64,000 bases of DNA, taken from positions 4,013 to 68,012 of the forward strand of contig CAYFVM010000010.1 in NCBI GenBank assembly GCA_964346725.1, in the 5' to 3' direction. This document shows, piece by piece, positions 51,926 through 60,999 of this stretch; the stretch's first letter is position 1; every line of letters starts with the position of its first letter. Source of the stretch: UBA1715 sp964346725. GTDB taxonomy: Bacteria; Bacteroidota; Bacteroidia; Bacteroidales; UBA1715. The notes beneath the pieces are model-generated. The model had not been told where the DNA came from. It did no database searches and saw nothing but the letters and a program-made list of their open reading frames with translations. The translations under genes and the position numbers were made by a program.

Positions 51926-54163
51926 ATGAATTTATTATTAAGCATACTCATTCCTTTGTGCGGCTATTACCCAACTGACACGATTTCTGTGGACACGGTG
52001 GGAATACAAGCGCCTATAAAAACTTCAAGTTCGTTGCAGGAAGAGCCGGTGGCTTCTACTTCATTCAATCTAAGTCAGATAGACAATTTACAGATTTCGT
52101 CGGTGAAAGATGTGTCGGCAACTGCGCCTAACTTTTTCCAACCAAAATACGGTTCACGCATAACTTCTACAATCTACATTCGAGGTTTCGGCTCTCGTAT
52201 AGACCAGCCGGCTGTGGGTTTGATGATAGACAACGTGCCCATAATGAATAAAAACGCGTTCGATTTTGACTTCTTCGATATTAGAAGAATTGACGTTTTG
52301 CGCGGTCCGCAGGGCTCTTTGTATGGCCGAAATTCCAACGGTGGGATTATGAACATTTACACGCTTTCGCCTATGGTGTGGCAAGGGTTGCGGGTAAAAA
52401 CGGAATTCGATTCGGAGTTTTCTACGAAAGCCTCGGTGTCGTATTACAGCAAACCAAAAGACAACTTTGGCTACTCAGTGGCCGCTGCTGCTTCGTATAA
52501 CGAAGGCTTTTTTACCAACGAATATTCAGGCGAGCAATGCGATGGGGGTTCTAGTTATTCGGGCAGAGTAAAGTTGCATTGGCTTCCAAATACACGCTGG
52601 AGCCTAGAAAATAGCACGTCGGTAAACTATGTGGATGAAGGCGGATATGCCTATCACCAGACTGATGCGTATGATTTGTATATTTATGACATTTTACCAA
52701 TCAGCTACAACGACGAGTGCGGGTACCAAAGATTCACTCTCATTGACGGACTTGTGGCTAAACGCACCGGCAAGCGTGCCGATTTGGCGTTAGTTACAAG
52801 TTATCAGTTTTTGAGTGATGATTTGCTTCTTGATAATGATTTTACCTCTTGGTCTTATTTTACTTTGCACCAAATCCAGCGTGAGCATAATGTTACGCAG
52901 GAAGTGCTGCTTGCTCGCCACGACAAGTCTAAACAATGGCAATGGACCACGGGAATGTTTGCATTTGGCAAAATGCTCAATATAGAATCGCCGGTGACCT
53001 TCAAGCGTGACGGTATTGAGCAATTGATTTTAAAGAATGCCAACAAAGGACTTCACAGTACGTTCCCCAATAATAATTTGGAAATAGCTGACAGCAGTTT
53101 CGTGATTGCTTGTGATTTGGCGATACCAACATACGGTGCGGCTTTGTATCACGAGTCGCATTGGAAAATCAAGCACTGGAAATTGACTGCGGGCATCCGT
53201 GCCGATTTTGAATATTCACAGATGGATTACAACGAATCGTGCGATGTTGATTATCGTTTTGATTTGACTATGACAAACTACAAAAACATTCGTTCGGAAT
53301 TCGTTGGAACAGAGAAATTGTCATCGTTGGAACTCTTGCCAAAAATTTCCGCGCAGTATTTCTTCAACAGCGGAAGCGTGTATGCCACGTTTGCTAATGG
53401 GTACAAGGCCGGTGGCTTCAATACGCAAATTTTCTCCGATATTATGCAGCCAATTATGATGAATTCGATAATGGATGATTTGGGAGTGAGTTTTTCTTCT
53501 GAAAGTGCCGGTGCGCAGTCGGCAGCGGCAACAACCTACAAGCCGGAGACAAACTATAATTTTGAAGTTGGCGCAAAATATCAAAAGAAATCGTTTGCTG
53601 GAACACTTGCGTTGTTTTGGATAGAAGGCGTTGACCAGCAAATTACGGTGTTGCCGGAGGGTAATGGTGTGGGACGTAAGATGTCGAACGCGGGAAGAAC
53701 CAGAAGTAGAGGCGTGGAATGTTCAGCGCATTACACTCTACATAATTGGAGTTTTTCAGCAGACTGCGGCTTTACCGATGCATGCTATCGCAATTATCAG
53801 TACAACGACACCGTGAATTATGCCGGAAATCATGTGCCGTATGCGCCAACGTCAACCATAGCGGCACAGGCAAAGTATGTTTGGAACGTCAGTCGGAAAC
53901 TGGTAGACAATGTGCATTTTTCATTGCAGTATAGAGGAATTGGCAAAATCTATTGGAACGATGACAATTCATTGTCTCAGCCTCTGTATTCGTTGTTTTC
54001 GGCTCAAATACAGTGCAAAAAAGATAATTTCACCTTTGGACTGTTTTGTAAAAATCTTACTGATACTCAGTATTATACGTTTTATTTTAAATCAATCGGA
54101 CGCTCTTTCTATGCCGAAGGAACGCCTCGTGTAATTGGAATTAATTGTAATCTAACTATTTAA
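51926..54163 (+). CDS. TonB-dependent outer-membrane receptor
   Basis: A 745-residue receptor with a short signal peptide and a plug domain (about 45-155: VKDVSATAPNFFQPKYGSR, IYIRGFGSRIDQPAVGLMID, IDVLRGPQGSLYGRNSNGG). A 22-strand barrel ends in the terminal strand VIGINCNLTI. There is no N-terminal CarboxypepD-reg (SusC-type) domain and no SusD partner, so it is more like a siderophore, haem or cobalamin receptor than a glycan importer. The downstream calycin-like lipoprotein (54174-54638) is probably co-transcribed. The divergent LuxR-type regulator suggests local control. The ligand is unknown. Confidence 0.88.
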   Translation: MNLLLSILIPLCGYYPTDTISVDTVGIQAPIKTSSSLQEEPVASTSFNLSQIDNLQISSVKDVSATAPNFFQPKYGSRITSTIYIRGFGSRIDQPAVGLMIDNVPIMNKNAFDFDFFDIRRIDVLRGPQGSLYGRNSNGGIMNIYTLSPMVWQGLRVKTEFDSEFSTKASVSYYSKPKDNFGYSVAAAASYNEGFFTNEYSGEQCDGGSSYSGRVKLHWLPNTRWSLENSTSVNYVDEGGYAYHQTDAYDLYIYDILPISYNDECGYQRFTLIDGLVAKRTGKRADLALVTSYQFLSDDLLLDNDFTSWSYFTLHQIQREHNVTQEVLLARHDKSKQWQWTTGMFAFGKMLNIESPVTFKRDGIEQLILKNANKGLHSTFPNNNLEIADSSFVIACDLAIPTYGAALYHESHWKIKHWKLTAGIRADFEYSQMDYNESCDVDYRFDLTMTNYKNIRSEFVGTEKLSSLELLPKISAQYFFNSGSVYATFANGYKAGGFNTQIFSDIMQPIMMNSIMDDLGVSFSSESAGAQSAAATTYKPETNYNFEVGAKYQKKSFAGTLALFWIEGVDQQITVLPEGNGVGRKMSNAGRTRSRGVECSAHYTLHNWSFSADCGFTDACYRNYQYNDTVNYAGNHVPYAPTSTIAAQAKYVWNVSRKLVDNVHFSLQYRGIGKIYWNDDNSLSQPLYSLFSAQIQCKKDNFTFGLFCKNLTDTQYYTFYFKSIGRSFYAEGTPRVIGINCNLTI

Positions 54164-54173
54164 TAATTTGAAA

Positions 54174-54638
54174 ATGAAAAAGGTAAATAAATTTTTAGCA
54201 TTGCTTGCAGTGGCGGGAATGTTTGTAGGTTGTGGCGACGACGAACCAACAAAAGGAGAACCGGAAGTGCAAGACAATGGGATTTCGTATGCTGGAACTA
54301 TGGTAGTAGTGCAACAAGATGAAACAACGTACACTCAAGAAAATGTGGTTGTTGATTATGAAATTACTGATACTGCAGGGCTTGTGCTGACTTTCAATCA
54401 AGTGTCTTTTTCTTCAAAAATGCCGATAAAAATTGATATGACGCTAACAAATGTTCAGTATGAAAAAAATTCAGAAACAATATCTTTCACAGGTGACGGT
54501 ATTGTGCCCATTGCTATGGGTGGTCCATTCCCTAATTATACTGTGACAAATTTATCAGGAACAGTACAAGAAGGAACAATGAACCTTTCTATGAGTTGTG
54601 GAACTTATCCGGTTACGTTTATCGGGACTATTCAATAA
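54174..54638 (+). CDS. Calycin-like beta-barrel lipoprotein
   Basis: A 154-residue lipoprotein with signal MKKVNKFLALLAVAGMFVGC (lipidated Cys20) followed by a GDDEPTKGEPE linker and an all-beta domain. The alternating strands (VVVDYEITDT, LTFNQVSFSSKMPIKIDMTL, GTMNLSMSCGTYPVTFIGTI) resemble the calycin-like proteins common beside TonB receptors in Bacteroidales. ATG 54174 is preferred to a TTG two codons upstream. It begins ten bases after the receptor and ends at a terminator. It may hold the receptor's ligand at the cell surface; this is inference. Confidence 0.7.
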   Translation: MKKVNKFLALLAVAGMFVGCGDDEPTKGEPEVQDNGISYAGTMVVVQQDETTYTQENVVVDYEITDTAGLVLTFNQVSFSSKMPIKIDMTLTNVQYEKNSETISFTGDGIVPIAMGGPFPNYTVTNLSGTVQEGTMNLSMSCGTYPVTFIGTIQ

Positions 54639-54653
54639 TGATGTATATAAGCA

Positions 54654-54688
54654 TAAAAAAAGCGGTCCAATTTTGAACCGCTTTTTTT
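54654..54688. terminator. Bidirectional terminator
   Basis: Stem GCGGTCCAA / TTGAACCGC (one mismatch) is flanked by A7 and T7. It lies between the calycin-like lipoprotein gene (+) and the convergent small lipoprotein gene (-). Confidence 0.85.
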
Positions 54689-54707
54689 ATGTAGAATAAT
54701 GCAGATG

Positions 54708-54908
54708 TTATTTACATTTGTATTCATATTCAGTACCAAGAACTGTTTCTTTCCAGTCTCCTGTTTTTTCACATTCGTCTTGGAAATCAATGATTTTTGA
54801 CTGTTTTTCTCCGTCTACTTTTACTGTGCAAACACATTCACGTCCGAAACATGAAGAAAGAGCTACCATAGAAGCTCCAACTGCTAATACTAATAAAATT
54901 TTTTTCAT
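54708..54908 (-). CDS. Small Cys-rich lipoprotein
   Basis: A 66-residue protein with a lipoprotein signal (VALSSC, Cys20) and only about 46 mature residues, which include four more Cys (RECVCTV, DECEK, YKCK). Disulfide bonds are likely after export. No family is recognised. A one-mismatch -7 candidate (TATATTCG, reverse) lies at 54937-54944. The neighbouring MauE-thioredoxin-like gene encodes a possible disulfide-handling protein, transcribed divergently. Confidence 0.7.
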   Translation of the reverse strand: MKKILLVLAVGASMVALSSCFGRECVCTVKVDGEKQSKIIDFQDECEKTGDWKETVLGTEYEYKCK

Positions 54909-55066
54909 AACTTTTTAGTCTTTATCGTTTTTTTTGCGAATATAGGAAATCTTTTTCAAATAGGCAAAAGTATTTCTGAAAAGCTAATTTATACTGCTGA
55001 ATAATATATTACTTACAGATTTGGAAAAGGCATGAAATGCGTTTACTTTTGGCTAAAATTACCGGT

Positions 55067-55993
55067 ATGGATAGTAAGAAAATAATCCTTTTTGTCATAC
55101 GCTTGCTCGTAGGCATTACGTTTATAGCGTCATCGGGACTTAAATTGTATTCTTTAGAATCGTTTGAGTTGTATGTGTATAGTTTCGGGGTGTTCTCATA
55201 TTCAACTACAGCATTTTTGGCCCGATTGCTTATAATGAGTGAGTTTTTACTTGGAATAGGTATCCTGTTTCGCATTTTTTACAAGCAAGTTTGGTGGGTT
55301 ACTATGGCGATGCTTGTGGGCTTTTCCCTTTTTTTGATTTACGTCGCTTTATTTCGTTCCAACGATAACTGCCATTGTTTTGGCGATGTAGTTGACCTTA
55401 ATGCCACTGAGTCAATCATTAAAAATATCGTGTTGATAGCTATGCTTTTGTTGGTGCGAAAACAAGACGAGTGGCATCATTCTTTGAAGGCATATATTGT
55501 TAGTATTTCTGCCTTGGTTTCCGTGTTTGTGGCATTTTTGGGCTTTCCTATGGATTCCATGTATTCATTGTTTTACAGCGACAAAAACGAGCGTTTCAAT
55601 CAGTCGGTGTATGACAACGTGATTGTGCGACCCGAATATTCAAGCATGATTGATTCTTCAAAAAATATGGTTGTCGGTCTTGTTTCGGAGACATGTAAGC
55701 ATTGTAAGTCCGGCAATACAATAATGTCTGCAATTTTTGAGCAAAACAACTTAGATACTGCCGATTTTAAAAATTTTGTAATGAGTCGAAATGCTGCTGT
55801 TCTTGATTCATTTAAAATAGAAACCAAAACGCAAGAGTTTGAATACAGAACATTGAATCCATCTCTCATTATTTCAATGAATAATGGCTTTTTTCCTACG
55901 TATCTATTGATAGAGAAAGGGAAAGTTGTAAAGGCTCTCAATTATAAGCAATTAAACGAAAAAGAACTTGTAAAGTTTCTTGGAAATCAGTAA
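55067..55993 (+). CDS. MauE/DoxX-like membrane protein with thioredoxin-like C terminus
   Basis: A 308-residue protein (an upstream in-frame ATG at 55037 would add ten). Four N-terminal helices with RLLVGITFIASSGLKLYSLESFELYVYSFG (read in parts) and SNDNCHCFGDV match the MauE/DoxD family, including its periplasmic Cys pair. After a fifth helix comes a periplasmic domain whose VGLVSETCKHCKSGN carries a CxxC motif, like thioredoxin-fold reductases. The fusion suggests electron transfer to disulfides in the periplasm, similar in logic to DsbD or VKOR systems. Convergent with murF-alr, 12 bases between stops. Confidence 0.75.
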   Translation: MDSKKIILFVIRLLVGITFIASSGLKLYSLESFELYVYSFGVFSYSTTAFLARLLIMSEFLLGIGILFRIFYKQVWWVTMAMLVGFSLFLIYVALFRSNDNCHCFGDVVDLNATESIIKNIVLIAMLLLVRKQDEWHHSLKAYIVSISALVSVFVAFLGFPMDSMYSLFYSDKNERFNQSVYDNVIVRPEYSSMIDSSKNMVVGLVSETCKHCKSGNTIMSAIFEQNNLDTADFKNFVMSRNAAVLDSFKIETKTQEFEYRTLNPSLIISMNNGFFPTYLLIEKGKVVKALNYKQLNEKELVKFLGNQ

Positions 55994-56005
55994 TGATTTT
56001 TATAG

Positions 56006-58453
56006 CTATTCGTATACATACACTCTTTTAACGCGTGGAGCAATTGACGTCATTACTTCGTATGGAATGGTGCCAATGCGGTTTGCCATAACGGTTACCG
56101 GCAAGTCTTTCCCAAAAAGAATAACTTCGTCGCCTAATTGAACGTCAGGAATGTCGGTAATGTCAATCATTGCGGCATCCATGCAAATGTTGCCCACAAT
56201 AGGAACTTCTTTGCCATGAATGAGCACTGTGCCCACGCCATTGCTTAGTTTGCGATTGAAACCATCGGCGTAGCCAATAGGAATAACGGCAATCTTTGAA
56301 TCGCGAGAAAGCATCCCTTTACGTGAATATCCAACGGACGTGTCTTTTTTCATTTCGCGTATGCCCGAAACAAAGGTTTTGAGAGTGCTGATGTGTTGGC
56401 AGTTTTGCTGATTTTCAAAACTAATGCCGTACAAACCTATACCCAAACGAACCATATCGAATTGGTATTCGCGGAAGCGTTCAATTCCTGCCGAATTCAA
56501 TATATGGCGCATAATCGGATAGGGGAATGCGCTCATAATTTGTTTTGACATTGTATCAAACAACGAAATTTGTTCTGCCGTAAAATTGTCAAATTGCGCA
56601 TCGTCGCTTCCTGCAAGGTGCGAGAATATTGATGATACGGTGCAATTCGGTATTTGTTTGATTTCAGAAATAAGAGTTTCAATCTGTTGCGGTTGAAATC
56701 CGTAGCGCGCCATGCCCGTGTCCATTTTCAAGTGAATAGGGAAGGTTTTGTTCGGATACATTGTGCAAAGTTTCTTGAGTTCGTCTATCACCGCAAAATT
56801 GTGAACATTTGGCTCCAATCCGTAGTCATAGAGTTTTGAAAGAATGTCGTACTCAGGATTCATCACAATGATTGGCAACGTAATGCCCGCGTTGCGCAAC
56901 TCTATTCCTTCGTCAATAAATGCCACAGCCAAATAGTCTACCTTGTTGTGTTGGAGTATGTTGGCAATCTCGTACGAACCGTTTCCATAGCAAGAAGCCT
57001 TCACCATTACCATTGTTTTGGTTTTTGGTTTTAGGCACGAGCGGAAGTAGTTGAGATTGTGCACAATAGCATTCAAATTAATCTCCAAAACAGTTTGATG
57101 TGTTTGCTGTTGCAATTGGCTCACTATGCGTTCAAACTCAAATTCGCGCGCCGCTTTGAACAAGATTGTCTCATTCTGGAACGCAAATTCATGAAGTCTT
57201 TGCAACAGAGCTTCAGTTGTTTTGTAGTAGTGCCCTGCGGGGAAATATTTCTTCAAATATTTTGAAATGTCTTTTCCAACGCCAATCACGCGGGTGATGG
57301 AATATTCGCGAATCATGTCGGCTATGCTCGAATAGAGTTCATCGAAGTTCATGCCCGTTTGTTTCACGTCAGACAAAACCAATGTTTTCGCCGAGTGTTT
57401 ATGTTGTAGGTGAAGATATTGCAAAGCAATTCTAACGCTCTGAAAGTCAGAGTTGTAACTGTCATTTATGATGATGCAATTGTTGTGACCTGCAATTTGT
57501 TCCAATCGCATGGCAACGCTGGCCAGTTCCATAAAACGATTTTCGTCAATGCTGATGCCAAGCGCACGGAGCGCATAGAAACAGTGTACGGCATTTTCAA
57601 TAGACGCCGTGTCGAAAAATGGTATGCTGAACGAATATGATTTTCCTTCCCATTGTGCCGTAATGGTTGTTATTCCGGCGTTGCTCTTATATGTTACGTG
57701 GTTTTTTGCTTTTGCGTCAAAATCCCACGAAATCAATTTTGTGGTTGAAAGTTTTTTTGCTTCCGCATCAATAGCAGCGTAGTCGGAGCAGTATATAAGC
57801 GTTTTTGCTTCTTTGAAAAGCAACATTTTTTCGTGTACTTTTTGTTCAAGCGAAGAAAAATGTTGTTGGTGCGCATCGCCAATGTTTGAGAAAATACCAA
57901 TGGTAGGTTGTATCATTGCTTGCAATTTTTCCATTTCGCCAACTTCTGAAATACCGGCTTCAATAATCGCGTGAGAAAACGTCTTGTCGAGCAGCATGAG
58001 CGAAAGTGGCACACCAATTTGTGAGTTGAAACTTCGCGGACTGCGCACAACGGAAGTGGTTTGTTTCATTAAAAAATACATCCACTCTTTGATTATGGTT
58101 TTTCCGTTGCTTCCCGTAACTGTGAGTACAGGTTTGGTATAGGTCTTACGATAATTTGCAATCAATGTTTGGAAAGCATCCAACACCGAATCCGACACAA
58201 TGTAGTTGGCATCGGCAAATTGTGGATATTGTTCGCCTTTTTGAACCCAAAAACTTCGGCATCCACGTTCGTGCATATCGGCAATGAAGTCGTGGCCGTT
58301 GCTTCTGACACCTTTTATAGCCAAGAAAATAGCGGAAATTTCGTCGTAAGAATTTCTACTATCAGTTTGGATTTTTGTAATCTTAAGGTTTCCGTTGCCT
58401 TCGCAAACGGAGTTGGTAATTTGTGCGATTTCCGCTAGTGTGTATTGAAACAT
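56006..58453 (-). CDS. MurF-alanine racemase fusion
   Basis: An 815-residue bifunctional enzyme typical of Bacteroidetes. Residues 1-450 are MurF, adding D-Ala-D-Ala to UDP-MurNAc-tripeptide: TVTGSNGKTIIKEW is the ATP loop and IIEAGISEVGEM and DSYNSDFQSV are further ligase motifs. Residues 455-815 are alanine racemase, making the D-Ala: EINLNAIVHNLNYFR, the PLP Lys in MVKASCYGNG (Ser-Cys where most have Phe/Ala-Tyr variants), and Tyr in TSVGYSRKG. It follows the SpoIIE gene after ten bases and is probably in its operon. Confidence 0.95.
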   Translation of the reverse strand: MFQYTLAEIAQITNSVCEGNGNLKITKIQTDSRNSYDEISAIFLAIKGVRSNGHDFIADMHERGCRSFWVQKGEQYPQFADANYIVSDSVLDAFQTLIANYRKTYTKPVLTVTGSNGKTIIKEWMYFLMKQTTSVVRSPRSFNSQIGVPLSLMLLDKTFSHAIIEAGISEVGEMEKLQAMIQPTIGIFSNIGDAHQQHFSSLEQKVHEKMLLFKEAKTLIYCSDYAAIDAEAKKLSTTKLISWDFDAKAKNHVTYKSNAGITTITAQWEGKSYSFSIPFFDTASIENAVHCFYALRALGISIDENRFMELASVAMRLEQIAGHNNCIIINDSYNSDFQSVRIALQYLHLQHKHSAKTLVLSDVKQTGMNFDELYSSIADMIREYSITRVIGVGKDISKYLKKYFPAGHYYKTTEALLQRLHEFAFQNETILFKAAREFEFERIVSQLQQQTHQTVLEINLNAIVHNLNYFRSCLKPKTKTMVMVKASCYGNGSYEIANILQHNKVDYLAVAFIDEGIELRNAGITLPIIVMNPEYDILSKLYDYGLEPNVHNFAVIDELKKLCTMYPNKTFPIHLKMDTGMARYGFQPQQIETLISEIKQIPNCTVSSIFSHLAGSDDAQFDNFTAEQISLFDTMSKQIMSAFPYPIMRHILNSAGIERFREYQFDMVRLGIGLYGISFENQQNCQHISTLKTFVSGIREMKKDTSVGYSRKGMLSRDSKIAVIPIGYADGFNRKLSNGVGTVLIHGKEVPIVGNICMDAAMIDITDIPDVQLGDEVILFGKDLPVTVMANRIGTIPYEVMTSIAPRVKRVYVYE

Positions 58454-58463
58454 CCTCTTAAAT

Positions 58464-60824
58464 TTAAACTCGATACCCTATAACTAATATGTCATCAATT
58501 TGTTCGGTATTGCCTGTTGTAATCCAATCAACCAATTCGCCGTCCAATTTTGTGCGTTGTTCGTCCATTGGTACGTTATATATATTCACAAAAACTTGTT
58601 TCAATCGTTTTATCATGAATTTTTTGCCTTTCTCTCCTCCAAATTGGTCTTGGAAACCATCAGAGAACGTGTAGAGAGTGTCGCCGGGGTAGAGTTGCAT
58701 GCTCACTTCCTCAAACGGATTCAAATCTGCGTATATACCAATAGGCATTTTGCTTCCGGCAATTTGTATTATTTGGTACGTGTCGTTGTCGGTTTCCGAA
58801 ACAAAATCTTGCATTTTTATGCGTTCTGCATCGGCTTCATTCAAATCAAGTTTTTTTACATTTTTGCGCACAATAATCAACGGATTATTTGCTCCCGCAA
58901 ACCGAAGTTTGTTTGTGTTTTCGTCAATCATCCAGAGGGCAACGTCCATTCCGTCTTTTTGTTCCCCCATTTTCCCAGTTTGTTTGAGTGATGTGATTAC
59001 ATTGTCACGCAGTTTGTTCAGAATTTGTCCGGCATCAATGTCTTGTATGGTGGAATCATTGATGATTTCGTTTAAAAACGCAGTTCCCAACATACTCATG
59101 AAAGCTCCCGGAACACCATGGCCGGTGCAATCCGCAGCTATAACTATTTTCCAATTGTTTCTGCGGCCCATCCAGAAAAAGTCGCCACTTACAATGTCAC
59201 GAGGCTTGAATAAGACGAAAATGTTTTCGCCGAAAAGTTGTTGTCCAACTTCTTTTTGTGGCAATATTGCAGTTTGTATTCGACTTGCATAGTGAATACT
59301 ATCCAAGATGTTGTGCTGTTGTAGTTCTATTTGTTCCTTTTGAGCCACAACTTCATTTTTCTGGTGCTCAATTTCAATATTTTGCTTATTGATTTTGTTA
59401 TTTTGTTTTTCCAAAATGACATTCGCTTTTCGTTTTTGGGCGAACATATAAATGGCGAAAAACAAAAATATTGCAATGATGATGGCAGACCCTGTCATGA
59501 TTTTGTTACGCATTTGCAATTCGTCTTGCTTCTCTTGCATGAATTTTTGACGTTCTTTTGCGGCCGCAATTTCTTGATCTTTCATTTTGGAGCCGTAATG
59601 TGCCGAAAGTTGACTCATCTGACGATCAATGTCTCGGCGGCGAAGAGTATCTTGCAGATTTACAAACTTTTCATAATAGTGTAAAGCTTGTTTTGGTTCT
59701 CCCAGCGAGTCAAGTAAACGTGCGATATCTCGATACCACATCATTTCTTTTTCTTTATAGTTGCCTGCAATAATTCGTGGGTATTCTTTCAAAAAATATT
59801 CTCTCGATTTTTCAAATTGTCCCATTTGTTGGTACAGCATTGCGTAACTATTTTCTACTGAAATGATTTCGTGTGTATAGTTTTTTCTAAGAGCAGTTTC
59901 GTATGCTTTATCTAAGTATTCTTTTGATTGCTTCCAATCTTTGTCAAGCATCATATACGACAACCCAAGATTTATCCAGCTCTTAATAAGGTTAACCGAA
60001 TCTTTCAATTGTTCGTAAATTTTGTTTGCCTCTCCGTAATAGTAAAATACGGAATCGGGGTGACGATATTTAGTAATGGCATTTAGACGGTTAAAACCTG
60101 AGTAAATAGCACCTATGTTTTGCATGGCGTTTGCTACATCAGAAAGATTCCCTAATTCTTGCTGGAGAACAATAGCTTTTTTATTAAATTCTAATGATAA
60201 GTCAAAGTTTTCAATGGTATAGTAAATACTTGCCATGTTTATCCAGCAAGAAGCCATGCCGGACTTATGTCCGCAACTATCAAAGTATTTGCTTGCTTCT
60301 TGATAGTTTTTAAGTGATTCTTCGTTGTCTGCTAAATATTGTAATGCATTCCCAGCTTGTAAGTGTCCAATTGCTATGCCTCGTAAATAATGAGCTTCGT
60401 GTCCGGCTTCTATGGCTTCTTTAGCATATTGTAAAGCTTCCAGATTTTTCCCCGATATACTATAATTGCTCGCCAATTGTCCTAAGGCTTTGTTTAATCC
60501 AAGCCAGTATTTAGCAGAACGGGCAACGTCAGCAGCCTTTTTAAAGTATACAATGCCTGAATCAGATTGATTCATCATTAAATACAATTTTGCCTCTTCG
60601 TAGTATGCGTCCGATAATTTATCTTGTAATTGATTTTTTTTTGCAACTGATTGAGCTGCTTTGTAATAGTGTAGAATAGAATCTACATTTCCGGAGGCGA
60701 AAAATTTTTGTGCTTTTTGTAAATAGGAGTCAACTTGTTTGCTTTTTGTGGAATCAATACTTTGAGCAAAACTTGTAGCAAACAAAGTCAGGGAAACCAA
60801 TACTATAGCAAAAATTTTTTTCAT
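58464..60824 (-). CDS. TPR sensor with SpoIIE-type serine phosphatase domain
   Basis: A 786-residue protein: signal peptide (1-20), about nine TPR-like helix pairs in the periplasm (25-440), one membrane helix (about 452-472), a coiled coil (475-510), and a cytoplasmic SpoIIE/PP2C phosphatase domain. Metal-site motifs are DIVSGDFFW, AADCTGHGVPGAFMSM, MDVALW and TFSDGFQDQFGG. Such proteins dephosphorylate anti-sigma-factor antagonists or SiaC-type proteins. The window's only SiaC homologue is the broken gene at 20072-20461. The promoter at 60830-60837 makes the transcript nearly leaderless. Confidence 0.9.
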   Translation of the reverse strand: MKKIFAIVLVSLTLFATSFAQSIDSTKSKQVDSYLQKAQKFFASGNVDSILHYYKAAQSVAKKNQLQDKLSDAYYEEAKLYLMMNQSDSGIVYFKKAADVARSAKYWLGLNKALGQLASNYSISGKNLEALQYAKEAIEAGHEAHYLRGIAIGHLQAGNALQYLADNEESLKNYQEASKYFDSCGHKSGMASCWINMASIYYTIENFDLSLEFNKKAIVLQQELGNLSDVANAMQNIGAIYSGFNRLNAITKYRHPDSVFYYYGEANKIYEQLKDSVNLIKSWINLGLSYMMLDKDWKQSKEYLDKAYETALRKNYTHEIISVENSYAMLYQQMGQFEKSREYFLKEYPRIIAGNYKEKEMMWYRDIARLLDSLGEPKQALHYYEKFVNLQDTLRRRDIDRQMSQLSAHYGSKMKDQEIAAAKERQKFMQEKQDELQMRNKIMTGSAIIIAIFLFFAIYMFAQKRKANVILEKQNNKINKQNIEIEHQKNEVVAQKEQIELQQHNILDSIHYASRIQTAILPQKEVGQQLFGENIFVLFKPRDIVSGDFFWMGRRNNWKIVIAADCTGHGVPGAFMSMLGTAFLNEIINDSTIQDIDAGQILNKLRDNVITSLKQTGKMGEQKDGMDVALWMIDENTNKLRFAGANNPLIIVRKNVKKLDLNEADAERIKMQDFVSETDNDTYQIIQIAGSKMPIGIYADLNPFEEVSMQLYPGDTLYTFSDGFQDQFGGEKGKKFMIKRLKQVFVNIYNVPMDEQRTKLDGELVDWITTGNTEQIDDILVIGYRV

Positions 60825-60829
60825 AAAAG

Positions 60830-60837
60830 CAAATATA
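60830..60837 (-). promoter_or_regulatory. -7 element for TPR-SpoIIE gene
   Basis: Reverse strand reads TATATTTG, an exact TAnnTTTG match, ending five bases before the ATG at 60824. Confidence 0.6.
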
Positions 60838-60949
60838 GAAAAACTGCTGAGAAAATACTATGTGAGCCATTCAATTGGCATTATTTTTTTGCAATTGACA
60901 ATAAGTGAAAAATACTCGTTTTTTTTGCCCCCCATTTCTAAATTATTTC

Positions 60950-60957
60950 TACTTTTG
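60950..60957 (+). promoter_or_regulatory. -7 element for ornithine aminotransferase gene
   Basis: TACTTTTG matches TAnnTTTG, with TTTG at 60924-60927 as -33 and a 22-base spacer. The ATG at 61000 is 42 bases downstream. Confidence 0.6.
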
Positions 60958-60999
60958 ACCAAGTAAAACGAAGTTTAACCCAATTTAATTTAAAGTATC

